Of a stretch of 64,000 bases of DNA, positions 18,064-27,307 are shown in pieces. A model generated the notes under the pieces. The model was not told the DNA's origin. It was given only the letters and a program-made list of their open reading frames with translations, and ran no database searches. Numbering within the stretch: position 1 is the first letter of the stretch; each line of letters starts with the position of its first letter. The stretch covers positions 90,319 to 154,318 of the forward strand of contig CAVUIU010000018.1 in the NCBI GenBank assembly GCA_963741615.1, in the 5' to 3' direction. A program made the translations under genes and the position numbers. Source of the DNA: UBA9676 sp963741615. GTDB taxonomy: Bacteria > Actinomycetota > Actinomycetes > Streptosporangiales > Streptosporangiaceae.

Positions 18064-18306
18064 GTGAGCGAGCGCAAGAGCGTCCTGCTGCGGCTGGACC
18101 CCGCCGTCCACGACGCCCTGGCCAGATGGGCTAGCGACGAGCTGCGCAGCACCAACGCCCAGATCGAGTTCCTGCTCCGCCGCGCGCTCGCCGACGCCGG
18201 GCGGCTGCCCGGCCGCGCCGGGCCGATGCGCCCCCGCGGACGGCCACCCGCCGCCAGCCGGCCCGGAACCAGCCCGCCACCACCCGGCGACAACCAGCCC
18301 GGGTGA
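18064..18306 (+). CDS. Small ribbon-helix-helix-like protein downstream of SPFH gene
   Basis: An 80-residue protein from GTG 18064. Residues 1-45 (VSERKSVLLRLDPAVHDALA then SDELRSTNAQIEFLLRRAL) resemble Arc/HicB-type ribbon-helix-helix DNA-binding proteins. The remaining half is Pro/Gly/Arg-rich and looks disordered. The position directly after the SPFH gene suggests an operon and possibly autoregulation. It may act as a repressor of this pair. Confidence 0.65.
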   Translation: MSERKSVLLRLDPAVHDALARWASDELRSTNAQIEFLLRRALADAGRLPGRAGPMRPRGRPPAASRPGTSPPPPGDNQPG

Positions 18307-18385
18307 CGCCCCGGCCCGGAAGGGGCAGGAGCATCTGCGCTCCAGGGATCCCAGGTCGCGCAGGGGGCGAGCTGGCCGTGAGTAG

Positions 18386-18431
18386 CATGAGTCCCCGAGG
18401 TTCACTACCCCGTCGGCGTATCGGGCACGCG
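18386..18431. repeat. Partial copy of a dispersed intergenic repeat
   Basis: GAGTCCCCGAGGTTCACTAC followed by CCCGTCGG and CGGGCACG matches the core of two longer copies at 20906-20974 and 29118-29184. It lies about 110 bases upstream of the interrupted ECF sigma gene. Confidence 0.4.
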
Positions 18432-18737
18432 CCTCTTCGTCCCGGCCAGCGGCGATCCTGGGCGGATGACTCTGGGCCGAGGCAGGAAGTTTTCTGCTCG
18501 GAGGTATGCGGATCGGCGGATGGCAGAGTTAAAGGGTTGTGAGCAACGAGCAGACGCAGTTCGCGGAGTTCTTCCAGACCAGCTGGGAGCCCTGTCTGCG
18601 GGCGGTGGTGGCGGTCGTCGGCAGTTCGCAGCTGGCCGAAGACCAGGTGGCCGAGGCATTCGCGAGAGCCTGGGTGTCGTGGCGGAAGGTCCGCCATCAT
18701 CCGGCCCCGCGGGCATGGGTGGTACGCACCGCGCTTA

Positions 18738-19850
18738 CTAAGGAGTTCGAAAGTAGCCTGACTTTGATCTTGTGATCTGGCAGGATTGTGCTGTGCGGGA
18801 CAATGACGGCCGGAAGCTTGATCACAAGACGCTTGAGGCGCTGCGGATCCGGGCGGTGGATCAGGTCGGGGAAGGCGCGCATCCCGAGGATGTGGCCGCC
18901 GCGCTGGGGCTGCACCGCAAGACGGTCTATGCCTGGCTGGCGAAATACCGCGAGGGCGGCAGGGACGCGCTGAAGGCTCAGCCGGTGCCGGGCTGGCGCC
19001 GAAGCTGGGCGGGCCGCAGTTGTCGCGGCTGTATGCGCTGATTGCCGGGCGTGATCCGCGGCAGATGCAGTTCGAGTTCGCGTTGTGGACCCGGGAGATG
19101 GTCCGCGAGGTGATCCGCCGGGAATTCGGCGTCGCGCTGTCGGTGGTCAGTGTTGGGCGGCTTTTGCGCAAGCTCGGGATGTCGCCGCAGCGGCCGCTGC
19201 ACCGCGCCTATCAGCAGAATCCCGAGGCGGTCGATCGGTGGAAGCGCGAGGAGTATCCCGCTATCAAGGCGCAGGCTGAGGCCGGGGGCGCGGTCATCTA
19301 CTTCGCTGATGAGGCCGGGATCCGCTCGGACTACCACGCGGGCACCACCTGGTCGCCCGTCGGCCAGACCCCGCAGGTGAAGAACACCGGCGCCCGGTAT
19401 TCGGTGAACATGATCTCCGCGGTTTCCGCGAAAGGCGCGCTCCGGTTCGCCGTCTATGAGGGCACCACGAACGCCGCCACCTTCATTGACTTCTGCAAGC
19501 GGCTGCTGCACGACGCGTCCGGGCCCGTCTATCTCATCGTAGACGGGCATCCCGCCCACCGTGCCACCGCGGTAAAGCAGTACGTCACCTCCACGGAAGG
19601 CCGCCTGAAGCTGTTCCGCCTGCCCGGCTACTCACCCGAGCTCAACCCCGATGAATGGGTCTGGAAGAACGTGAAGCACGACCGGATCGGCAAGACCGGC
19701 GTCACCAGCAAGCAAGACCTCAAATCCAAGGCCGTCGGCGCCCTGCGACGGCTCCAGAAACGCCCCGGGCTGGTCCGGGCGTTCTTCGCCGACCCGCACC
19801 TGCGCTACATCACTGCATAACCCAGAATCGGTCGGCCTACTTACGCATAG
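18738..19850 (+). mobile_element. IS630-family insertion sequence in an ECF sigma gene
   Basis: 1,113 bases lie between duplicated TA dinucleotides at 18736-18737 and 19851-19852, the target signature of IS630/Tc1-type elements. The ends begin CTAAG on the left and CTATG when read inward from the right, with AAGTAG-plus-GAC matches a little further in. The restored target reads through as a sigma factor. Confidence 0.8.
18793..19820 (+). CDS. IS630-family transposase, one frameshift
   Basis: The N-terminal helix-turn-helix (LEALRIRAVDQVGEGAHPED, AAALGLHRKTVYAWLAKYRE) is in one frame up to about 18990. The catalytic part (LSRLYALIAGRDPRQMQFEF, VIYFADEAGIRSDYH, LIVDGHPAHRA, PELNPDEWVWKNVKHD) continues in another frame to the stop at 19820. 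The expected join lies in a G/C run near 18990 and needs one base. Either the element uses frameshifting, as some IS630 members do, or a base is missing from the sequence. DDE residues are visible. Confidence 0.85.
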
Positions 19851-20144
19851 TAACACCGGGGCGTCGTGGTGGCGGCGGCACCGCGAACTGCCCCTGGCCG
19901 ATCACGACCTGGCGGCTCCCGGCGATCTTGACACTGGCCTTGATGCCACCTTGCTGACGGCGATATGGCGCCTGCCCCCCAGGCAGCGTGAGGTGATCGC
20001 GCTGCGGATCTTCCTTGATCTCGACACCGCCACCATCGCCAGGCAGCTGGGGATCGAAGCTGGAACGGTCCGGATGCACTTGTCCCGGGGCGTAACGGCG
20101 CTGCGCCACGAGCTCACTCCAACCACAGACATGGAGGCCGGTCG

Positions 20145-20774
20145 ATGAACGTCCACGATGAAATGAGCGACAACGAGGTGCTCCGCGCCGCGTCCGACTC
20201 CCTCTCCGGAATACCCATGCCCAGCCCCCCGAATGTGGAGGCGATCATGACCAGAGGCCGCGCTCGTCAGCGCCGTCGGCTGATCCCCGGCGTGACCGGA
20301 GCGCTGGCCCTGGTGGCCGGGGCGACACTGGCCGTGACCACGCTGCTGCCATCTGGCCATCAGCCCAGCCATCCCGCCCGCGCCCAGCTGGCGGCCTGGA
20401 TGGTAGCCAACCAGGCAGACGGCAATATCCGTGTCACCATCCGCGAGCTGCGTGACCCGGCCGGGCTGCAGCGCACACTCCGCGCCGATGGCGTCCGCGC
20501 CAGCGTCACCTTCATCGGCCAGCCGAACCCGGCTTGCCAGCCCTACGGCTTTAGCGGCAGTAAGAGCCAGCACCGTCATCTCCTGGGCAGCATGGTGACG
20601 GCGCTCCCCGGACACGGTAATCTCCGGGTCCTGGTCATCCACCCCTCGGCCTTCCCGGCCAGCGCTGGCCTTGCTATCGCCGCCGGCCACCCCGATCAGT
20701 CACCGCGCGGAGGCGGCGTCGAGCTGACGATCGGGCCCCCGGTGAAGGCCAGCCCGCAGTGCACTGGCAGCTGA
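20145..20774 (+). CDS. Membrane-anchored protein coupled to an ECF sigma gene
   Basis: A 209-residue protein whose ATG overlaps the ECF sigma stop by four bases. A cytoplasmic N-terminal 47 residues (SDNEVLRAASDSLSGIPMPS) is followed by one membrane segment around residues 48-68 (GVTGALALVAGATLAVTTLL) and an extracytoplasmic domain with two cysteines. The topology suits a partner or anti-sigma of the split sigma factor. No ZAS motif is present, so the role is inferred from position only. Confidence 0.55.
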   Translation: MNVHDEMSDNEVLRAASDSLSGIPMPSPPNVEAIMTRGRARQRRRLIPGVTGALALVAGATLAVTTLLPSGHQPSHPARAQLAAWMVANQADGNIRVTIRELRDPAGLQRTLRADGVRASVTFIGQPNPACQPYGFSGSKSQHRHLLGSMVTALPGHGNLRVLVIHPSAFPASAGLAIAAGHPDQSPRGGGVELTIGPPVKASPQCTGS

Positions 20775-20812
20775 CCTGCCTCCTGCTGACCAGGCAACTT
20801 CGATCACCTGGA

Positions 20813-20846
20813 CACGAGGGCCGCGCATCAGCCCGCGGCCCTCGTG
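20813..20846 (+). terminator. Strong hairpin, probable intrinsic terminator
   Basis: A perfect 13-bp stem, CACGAGGGCCGCG with its complement CGCGGCCCTCGTG, closes an 8-base loop, 39 bases after the stop of the sigma-coupled membrane protein gene. There is no U-run, as is usual in actinomycetes. Confidence 0.7.
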
Positions 20847-20905
20847 CCATGCCGTCGCCCCCCGGGCAGCGGCTATGCCCATGGGCCGCCCCATGTCGGC
20901 TGTGT

Positions 20906-20974
20906 CAGCTTGTCCGGGAGTAACCGCTGTCGCCCCGGTTCACTGCCCTGTCGGGCACGCAGCTTCGGGCACGT
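20906..20974. repeat. Dispersed intergenic repeat, copy A
   Basis: The core GCTTGTCCGGGAGTAACCG, then GCCCCGGTTCACTGCC and two CGGGCACG words, recurs with about 80 percent identity by eye at 29118-29184, and partly at 18386-18431. It lies between a terminator and the ISAzo13-type element. Confidence 0.55.
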
Positions 20975-20988
20975 CGTCCGGCTCGCTT

Positions 20989-22292
20989 AGGGCTCGCGAA
21001 GAAATAAGTTAGGACTGCATCGGCGTGTCGCCCGCCGCCGGGTGGATCGCGTAGTTCCAGTCACCGTGGAACTGGCTGCGGATGATCGGCAGGGCTTCGA
21101 TCTGCTTCTTCGTGTACTTGATGCCGGTCGGGTAGGTGCTGTCGTCCAGCTCGGCGTGCACGGTGAGCCCTGTGGTGGTGCGGGTGGCGCTGATCAGCTC
21201 GATGATGGCCTGGTGGCTGGTCAGCGGCCGACCGCGCCAGTTGAGGGTGATCTGGGAGAACAGCCGGTGCTCGATTTTGTTCCATTTGCTGGTGCCGGGC
21301 GGGAAGTGGCAGCAGGTGATCGCCAGGCCGGTCTCGGCTGCCAGCCGGGCGAGCTCGATCTTCCAGGCGTAGATCCGGTAACTGTTGGAGCCGCCGGCGT
21401 CGGCGCAGACCAGCAGCCCGCTGGCCTGCGGGTAGCGGTTCTTGCCGGTGGTGTTCCACCAGCGGCGCAGTGCGGCCACGGCGAAGGCGGCGGTGTCGTG
21501 GTCGGTGCCGACGGACACCCAGCCGGTGTTGGCGCCCAGGTCGTAGATGCCGTAGGGGATCGCTTTGCCTTCCGCGTCGCCAGGGAAGTCGTGCACGTTC
21601 ACCCGATCGGGGTGCCCGGCGGGCTGGTACTCCTTCCCGCCGTTCTTGAACGAGCCCACGAGCTCTTTCTTTTTGGTGTCGACTGACACCACCGGCTGCC
21701 CGGCCGCCAGGTACTCCCGCACCTGAGTGTTGATGTGGGCGAACTGGGCGTCCCGGTCCTCGTGCTGGGCGCCCTCGGTGACCTTGGCATTGCCCTGCAG
21801 GCTGTAACCCTGCTCGCGCAGCATCCGCGCCACCGTCCGGTCCGACGCTGGATGCCCCGCGGCGCTGAGCGCGGCGGCCAGGTTCCTGGTGGACTTGGTC
21901 GTCCAGCACAGCGGCGACTCCGGATCCCCGCGCGTCTCCGGATCCACCAACTCCCTCAGCGCCGGAGCCAGCTGCGGGTCGGTGCTGGCCAGCTTCTTGC
22001 GCCCGCCTCCAGGCGCCCGTACCCGCGGCTCCGGCTTCCCCTCCACCTCCCGCACGCCCCGCGCGACCGTATCCGGGTGCACCCCGGTCGCCTCGGCGAC
22101 CGCCTTGATGCCGCCCCGCCCCAGGTCATGAGCCTCCGCCCCGAGCAGCAGGCGGCGCTGCCGCTCATCCAGATGCGGGCGCAGCACCGCATACTTCCGC
22201 GCCACCGACTCCGCCGCCTGCACACTGCCGTCCATACCACAAACGGTAGGCCTCGCGGAGCAGAAAACCTAGATTATTTTGTCGCGCAACCT
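20989..22292 (-). mobile_element. ISAzo13-family insertion sequence
   Basis: The left end AGGGCTCGCGAAGAAATAAG and the right end read inward, AGGTTGCGCGACAAAATAAT, form an imperfect inverted repeat of about 25 bases that includes a final TAGG. They bracket a complete ISAzo13-type transposase gene. The element is 1,304 bases. No clear target duplication was recognised. Confidence 0.75.
21009..22235 (-). CDS. ISAzo13-family transposase
   Basis: A 408-residue transposase of the Rhodopirellula-type DDE group. The N-terminus has ERQRRLLLGAEAHDLGRGG and a helix-turn-helix (AVAEATGVHPDTVARGVREV). The core shows PVVSVDTKKKELVGSFKNGG, VSVGTDHDTAAFAVAALRRW, VCADAGGSNSYR and SKWNKIEHRLFSQI. These Asp/Asp/Glu-containing motifs are intact and the gene is uninterrupted, so the copy may be active. 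Confidence 0.9.
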   Translation of the reverse strand: MDGSVQAAESVARKYAVLRPHLDERQRRLLLGAEAHDLGRGGIKAVAEATGVHPDTVARGVREVEGKPEPRVRAPGGGRKKLASTDPQLAPALRELVDPETRGDPESPLCWTTKSTRNLAAALSAAGHPASDRTVARMLREQGYSLQGNAKVTEGAQHEDRDAQFAHINTQVREYLAAGQPVVSVDTKKKELVGSFKNGGKEYQPAGHPDRVNVHDFPGDAEGKAIPYGIYDLGANTGWVSVGTDHDTAAFAVAALRRWWNTTGKNRYPQASGLLVCADAGGSNSYRIYAWKIELARLAAETGLAITCCHFPPGTSKWNKIEHRLFSQITLNWRGRPLTSHQAIIELISATRTTTGLTVHAELDDSTYPTGIKYTKKQIEALPIIRSQFHGDWNYAIHPAAGDTPMQS

Positions 22293-22377
22293 TAGGCCGT
22301 GTGACTGATGCCGGGGCCTTGTTTGGTTGCGATACGCTCCGTTGCCGATTGGCCGCCACACGCGAAGCCCGGATGAC

Positions 22378-22905
22378 ATGAACACACCGCGAACCAGTAT
22401 CCGTCTCATTAGGCCAGGCGACGCCGAGGCGCTGGCTGCCCACCTCTCCCGCGATGCCGAAGCCTTCGCCCGGTGGGATCCAGAGCGCCCGCCTGAGTTC
22501 TACACCCACGGCGTGCAGCGCAGTCGTATCGAAGGCATGCTCATGAGGCATGACAACGGTGAAGTATGGCCCGGCGTGGTCCTGGCCGATGACGTTGTCA
22601 TCGGGCAGGTAACGGCCCAGAACATCCTGCTCGGCGCGTGGCGGAAAGCAGAGCTGGGTTACTGGATCGCGTACCCGCACCAGGGACAGGGGCATGCCAC
22701 ACGCGCGGTCAGTCTGGCGGTCCAGATGATGACCACCGAGCTTAAGCTGCATCGCGCCGAGGCCATCACCGATATGGACAATCTGGGCTCACAGCATGTG
22801 CTCCGCAATAACGGGTTCCTGCCGTGCGGGGTCCTCCGATCGCGCATCTTCACCGCCGGGATGTGGCACGACGAGATCTTGTGGGAACGACTGCTGGACC
22901 AGTAG
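22378..22905 (+). CDS. GNAT family N-acetyltransferase (RimJ/RimL-like)
   Basis: A 175-residue acetyltransferase from ATG 22378. It starts with IRLIRPGDAEALAAHLSRDA and has the acetyl-CoA strand/loop AELGYWIAYPHQGQGHATRA near residue 100 and the C-terminal ITDMDNLGSQHVLRNNGFLP pattern of ribosomal-protein/antibiotic RimJ-type enzymes. Substrate unknown. It lies immediately outside the ISAzo13-type element. A longer in-frame start at 22327 is less likely because the family begins near IRLIRP. Confidence 0.85.
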   Translation: MNTPRTSIRLIRPGDAEALAAHLSRDAEAFARWDPERPPEFYTHGVQRSRIEGMLMRHDNGEVWPGVVLADDVVIGQVTAQNILLGAWRKAELGYWIAYPHQGQGHATRAVSLAVQMMTTELKLHRAEAITDMDNLGSQHVLRNNGFLPCGVLRSRIFTAGMWHDEILWERLLDQ

Positions 22906-23110
22906 CCGCGTCATGCGTCGAGCCACCTGGAAGGGCCGATCCTGGTCTCCGCTCTGACGCTGAGATGGAGCGGGCCGAGCACAGGCACGCAACGGGCACG
23001 GAAGCGCCGGAAGGCCTCGTGAAGATCCGGCTTGGCCATCACCGCCGCCATCCCACCGGTCTTCGAGGCCTACACCACGGTCGTGCTGCCGCACGGCCCG
23101 GACGGCCAAC

Positions 23111-23875
23111 TCACAGCAGGCTGACTGCAGTGTCAACGGCAGCCGCCACGTCGTTGTCCGGCGGGTACAGCAGGTTGCGCCCGGCAACCAGGCCGCGCAC
23201 GCCCGGCAGCTGCAGTGCCTTCTGCCACCGGGTGAACATCTCGTCGGGCCGGTCGTCGGCGTCACCGCCGAGCAGCAGCAGCGGCAGGGTGGACGCCTCG
23301 GTCACCCGCTCCATCTCGTCCACCACAGGGATCTTGAGCCAGCTGTAGGCGGAGGTATCCCCCAGCCCGGACGCGATCGCCATCGACCTGATCACCGCGT
23401 CGGGCGTCAGGTCGTTGCGGGTGCGGCCGCCCACCTTGTGCACCATGAACGGCTCGATGAGCGCGACCGTCCGGTGGGACGCGAGCTCGCTGACCGCCTC
23501 CGCGCAGGCGGCAAGGGTGGATGCGGTGGCCGGATCGTCCATACCGATCCGGAGCAGCATCTTCCCGGCGTCCAGCCCGCTGGCCGCGATCGCTCCGGCG
23601 TGGTAGCCGGTGAACCGGTCGTCCATCTCGAACGCCGCACCGGGCAGGCCACCTCGGTTCATCGACCCGATGGCCAGCCTGTCGTCAAGGGCGCCGATCA
23701 CGAGCAGGTCCTCGATGATGTCGGCGGTGCCGAGTGCCCCGTCCACCCGGGGACGGCTGAGCGCGACCAGAACCCGGTCCAGCAGGTCGAAACGGTTGGC
23801 CATGGCCATGGGCCGGTCGCCGACCCCGAGCGCGCCGCGGGCGGCATGATCGCGGTCCCGCCCCTCTCTGCCCAA
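23111..23875 (-). pseudogene. Cgl0159-type (beta/alpha)8 aldolase, N-terminally truncated
   Basis: From DHAARGALGVGDRPMAMANR onward the protein matches the Cgl0159/DeoC-like aldolase family found in actinobacterial inositol-catabolism clusters: TADIIEDLLVIGALDDRLAI, GSMNRGGLPGAAFEMDDRFT, LDAGKMLLRIGMDDP, SAYSWLKIPVVDEMERV and RGLVAGRNLLYPPDNDVAAA. The usual N-terminal 35-40 residues before DHAARG are missing. The upstream bases encode unrelated sequence. It therefore appears to be a truncated remnant of a catabolic locus, although translation from an internal start cannot be excluded. Confidence 0.75.
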
Positions 23876-24222
23876 GTCCCGGTCTCAGTCGTGCCGGGTA
23901 TGCCGGCGCTGCTGCTCACGGAACGGCTCACGAGATGTCTACACTTGGGAAGCTGAGGCCGTTAAGAGCTTGTCCTGACAAACTAGCTTTCCCGGAAGGC
24001 GGGACCGCCACCCCGGTTAGGAACCCTGGCCGGTCAAAGGTGCGCAGGTCCGGTGCGCCCTGGGGCGAGCTGAGCCTAGGCAGGCCGTTCGGTCCTGGCG
24101 TCCGGTTGCAATGCGGTCTCAGCCTTCCAGCAAAAAAGTCATTAGATATTGACATACTTCCTTGTATCGGGCACGGTAGCCGCACCGGCAAGAGCACCGA
24201 AGCGGATCGGTGGGGTGAGCTG
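23876..24222. other. Intergenic stretch between two decayed catabolic genes
   Basis: I see no coding pattern on either strand. It includes an AT-rich patch at 24131-24170 with TTGACA at 24149-24154 but no convincing -10 element, and a CGGGCACG word resembling the dispersed repeats. Confidence 0.4.
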
Positions 24223-24346
24223 ATGTCCGGGCTGCGGTTCGACCATGTGTGGAAGATGTACAGCCCCCAGTCGCCCGCTGTAGCGGATCTCGACCTGGGA
24301 TCACCGAAGGTGAGTTCCTCGTCCTGGTCGGGCCGTCTGGCTGCGG
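24223..24346 (+). pseudogene. N-terminal stub of a sugar ABC transporter ATPase
   Basis: From ATG 24223 the reading LRFDHVWKMYSPQSPAVADL resembles the first strand of UgpC/MsmX-type ATPases. After a one-base slip near 24300 the adjacent frame gives ITEGEFLVLVGPSGCG, the Walker A region, where homology stops abruptly. No Q-loop, signature or Walker B follows. This is a deletion scar rather than a working gene. Confidence 0.7.
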
Positions 24347-24759
24347 TCCGCGCCGCCACCGACGGGCTGGGCGCCGACATCGTCATCGACTGCAGCGGAT
24401 TCCCGGAGACCTTCACCGAGTCGCTGGCCATGGTGCGGACGGGCGGGGTGGTCATTGAGGCCGGCACGTTCGTCAACCTGGGCCCGGTGCCGGTGAACCC
24501 CAATTCCGCGATCTGCACGCGGAACGTGGCGGTGCTCGGCGTCAGCGGCGAGAAGGCGACCGCCTACGAGCCGTCCATGCGCCTGATGGCGGCGAACCTC
24601 TCCCGTTACCCACTGGACAAGATCGTCACGCACCGGTTCGGCCTGGCACGCGCCGCCGACGCGCTCGTGGTCGCGCGGTCCGACGACGCGATGCAGGTGG
24701 TGATCGACCCGGCCGATGCCCAGCCGGATGACGACGAGGCCAGGGGAGAGAGCTCGTGA
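24347..24759 (+). pseudogene. C-terminal part of a zinc-type alcohol dehydrogenase
   Basis: GLGADIVIDCSGFPETFTES, MVRTGGVVIEAGTFVNLGPV, HRFGLARAADALVVARSDDA and VVIDP are the C-terminal half of a medium-chain dehydrogenase of the threonine/polyol/inosose type. The N-terminal zinc domain and most of the cofactor fold are absent; the frame is fused directly to the ABC ATPase stub. Its stop overlaps the GTG of the following Gfo/Idh/MocA gene, so these were once an operon. Confidence 0.75.
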
Positions 24760-25859
24760 GCACGCGGCAGCGCGTTGGCGTGGTGGGCACCGGGACCATC
24801 GCGCAGGTGATGCACCTGCACTACCTCGACGAGCTCGCGGATTCCTTCGAGGTAGCCGCGGTGTGCGACGTGGTGGCGGAGAACGCCCGGGCCTGTGCCC
24901 AGCGCTACGGCATCGGCGCCGTCTTCACGGACTGGCGCGAGCTGATCCAGGCTCCGCTGGACGCGGTGCTCGTGCTGACCTCAGGCAGCCACGCCCCCAT
25001 CGCCGTGGCGGCGGCGCAGGCCGGGCTGCACGTCCTGGTGGAGAAGCCGATGTGCTTCTCGGTCAGCGAGGGGCAGGCGATGATCGCCGCAGCGGAACGG
25101 GCCGGCGTGACGCTGATGGTCGCCTATCCGAAGCGCTACGACCCGGCGTACACGCGGTTCAAGAAAGAGGCCAGCGAGCTGGCCGGGCCCCGCCTGCTGC
25201 GCGTCACCACGTTCGAGTCGCCGTTCCTCCCCTACATCGAGCACTATCCCCTGCCCCCGCGGGGACCGGTGCCGGACGATGTCGCGAACCGGCTGCGGGC
25301 CGAGACCGAGGCGAGCCTCGCGTCCGCGATCGGGGACGCGAGCGAGTTCGAGCGCCGGGCCTACCACATGGTCCTGCTGGACACGCTGGTCCATGAGCTG
25401 AACACCGTACGCGGCCTGCTCGGGGAGCCCGACCGGCTGGACTACGTGGACCTGCGGGATGGCAGCCTGACCGCGATGCTCTCCTTCGGAGACCTGCCCG
25501 TCGCTATCCACTGGATAGACCTGCCCGGCATCGCCCGCTACCAGATGGAGTTCGCGCTGTACGCACCGGACCGCCGGGTGACCCTCAGTTTCCCGTCCCC
25601 GTTCCTGCGCAACGAGCCGGCCACGATCGAGATCGAGGGCGGGGACCCCGGCACCGCCCGGTCGTGGCGGAGCGAGGAAGTCGTTTCCTACCAGAGCGCG
25701 TTCAAGCAGGAGCTCATCGCCTTCCACACCTGCGCAACCACCGGCGCGCGGCCCGTGACCTCGGGCCCGGACGGACTCCGGGACATCGCCCTGTGCCAGG
25801 CGATCATCGACAGCCACCGCCGGGCCATGCCGGTCGATCACCCCACCCGCACCAGCTGA
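24756..25859 (+). CDS. Gfo/Idh/MocA family oxidoreductase
   Basis: A 367-residue NAD(P)-dependent sugar/inositol-type dehydrogenase. The Rossmann loop GVVGTGTIAQVMH is at the N-terminus, the EKP motif is in HVLVEKPMCFSVSEGQAM near residue 95, and VAYPKRYDPAYTRFKKEA follows. GTG 24756 overlaps the preceding dehydrogenase remnant, showing original translational coupling. It is intact, but its pathway partners next to it are damaged, so the pathway as a whole is probably lost or incomplete here. Confidence 0.88.
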   Translation: MSTRQRVGVVGTGTIAQVMHLHYLDELADSFEVAAVCDVVAENARACAQRYGIGAVFTDWRELIQAPLDAVLVLTSGSHAPIAVAAAQAGLHVLVEKPMCFSVSEGQAMIAAAERAGVTLMVAYPKRYDPAYTRFKKEASELAGPRLLRVTTFESPFLPYIEHYPLPPRGPVPDDVANRLRAETEASLASAIGDASEFERRAYHMVLLDTLVHELNTVRGLLGEPDRLDYVDLRDGSLTAMLSFGDLPVAIHWIDLPGIARYQMEFALYAPDRRVTLSFPSPFLRNEPATIEIEGGDPGTARSWRSEEVVSYQSAFKQELIAFHTCATTGARPVTSGPDGLRDIALCQAIIDSHRRAMPVDHPTRTS

Positions 25860-25887
25860 CTCATGGCTCTCGCCCGGGGAGACCCGC

Positions 25888-27110
25888 ATGTTCCTAGAGG
25901 TCCTTCGGCGCCGCAACCCTGAGTTCCTGCGCGCCGCGGCCGACCTGCACATACGGGGCGTGGTCCCCGCCAACAGCTACGTCCTCGACCTCGACGCCAT
26001 CACGGCGAATGCCAGGGCGCTCAGCGAGGAAGCGGCCAGGCACGGGCTGATGGTATTCGCCATGACCAAGCAGGCGGGGCGCAACCCGCCGTTCTGCGCC
26101 GCGGTACGGGCAGGCGGGATCGCTGCGGCGGTCGCCGTGGACATGGCCGATGCCCGTGCCGTGCGTGCCGCGGGCATCCGGCTTGGCCACATCGGCCACC
26201 TGGTTCAGGTCCCGTTGCACGAAGCGGCCGAGGCCGCCTCGTTCGAGCCGGGCTTCTGGACGGTATTCGGCATGGCCAAAGCCGGCGAAGCCGCGGCCGC
26301 CAGCGAGGCCGGCAGCAGGGTGCAGGAACTCCTGCTCAGAATCCACGCGGATGGCGACCGGTTCTCTGAAGCGCACCGGGGCGGGTTCCCCGCCGACGGG
26401 ATCCTCAGGGCAGCGGACGATGTCGACAGGCTGGCCGGGGCACGGTTTGCTGGGGTCACCTCCTACCCCGCGATGCTCTTCTCCGAGCGGGACGCCGCAG
26501 CCGTGCCGACGCATAACCTGGCCACGCTCTCCCGGGCCGCCACCCTGCTCCGCCACGCCGGCCGGACCCCACATGTCAACGCGCCGGGCGCCACGAGCAC
26601 CGTCCTGCTGGCGAAGCTCGCGGCGGCGGGTGCGACCCAGGTAGAGCCGGGGCACGCGCTGACCGGCACCACCCCCCTGCACGCGATCCGCGATGACCTG
26701 CCGGAAGTGCCGGCCGCCGCCTACCTCACGGAGGTTTCCCATCTGCACGGCGGCCGTGCCTATGCTTCGGTGGCGGGTTCTATGTCAACCCGGTCTTCGC
26801 TGCCTACCGGGTTCGCGCCCTGGTGGTGCCGGGCGGGGACTTCGATTCCGCCTTCGTCGCCGACGCGGACCTGCCGCCGCCGTCCGCGATCGACTACTAC
26901 GCCACGCTGAGCCCCGCCTCCGCGTCCCACGGCGCGGCGGGCGCGGCGATCAATCCCGGCGACACGGTGCTCTTCGGGTTCCGCATCCAGGCTTTCGTCA
27001 CCCGCGCCTATGTAGCCCCCATCGGCGGCGTCCGCGACGCAGCCCCGGCGGCTGCGGGGATCTGGGCCACGGACGGGCGGCCTGCACTGCGGCCGACTGG
27101 CTCCGGTTAG
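25888..27110 (+). CDS. YhfX-like fold-type III PLP enzyme (alanine racemase-like), frameshifted
   Basis: N-terminal PLP-barrel features are NSYVLDLDAITANARALSEE with MVFAMTKQAGRNPPF carrying the probable Schiff-base lysine, RLGHIGHLVQVP, and HVNAPGATSTVLLAKLAAAG, ending with EVSHLHGGRAYA. At about 26767 one base appears missing. The expected continuation GGGFYVNPVFAAYRVRALVV then PGGDFDSAFVADADLPPPSA is in another frame and ends at 27110. The family includes YhfX and related amino-acid racemases. Function in this locus is unknown. Confidence 0.78.
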
Positions 27111-27307
27111 TCCTCCAGCCGCACTTCGTGACGGGTTCCATGGCCGCCGGCCACTGCCACCGACCAGGACAGCGTTGCTGTCACTTCTGCTGTCACCCGT
27201 GCCGGGTGTAGCAGCGGTAGCCACTGATGGACTGGAGTGACATTGGCGGCCCCGCGGGGCCGGCGGATAGATCCATCCGAAATGTCCGCTAGGGACTGGA
27301 GGCTGGC

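Larger units (their letters stand above)
18539..20148 (+). pseudogene. ECF sigma factor gene split by an IS630-family element
   Basis: The N-terminal region 2 part (18539-18737: QTQFAEFFQTSWEPCLRAVV, QLAEDQVAEAFARAWVSWRK, ending VVRTAL) and the C-terminal region 4 part (19853-20148: SWWRRHRELPL, PPRQREVIALRIFLDLDTAT, VRMHLSRGVTALRHEL) lie on either side of the insertion. Removing 18738-19850 plus one TA restores an unbroken frame of 164 codons reading RTALNTGASWWRR across the join. It belongs to the SigE-like short ECF family. The downstream gene overlaps its stop by ATGA. Confidence 0.88.

Noticed and set aside
24149..24177. Housekeeping promoter upstream of the ABC ATPase stub
   Set aside because: TTGACA is present but no acceptable -10 hexamer lies 16-19 bases downstream.
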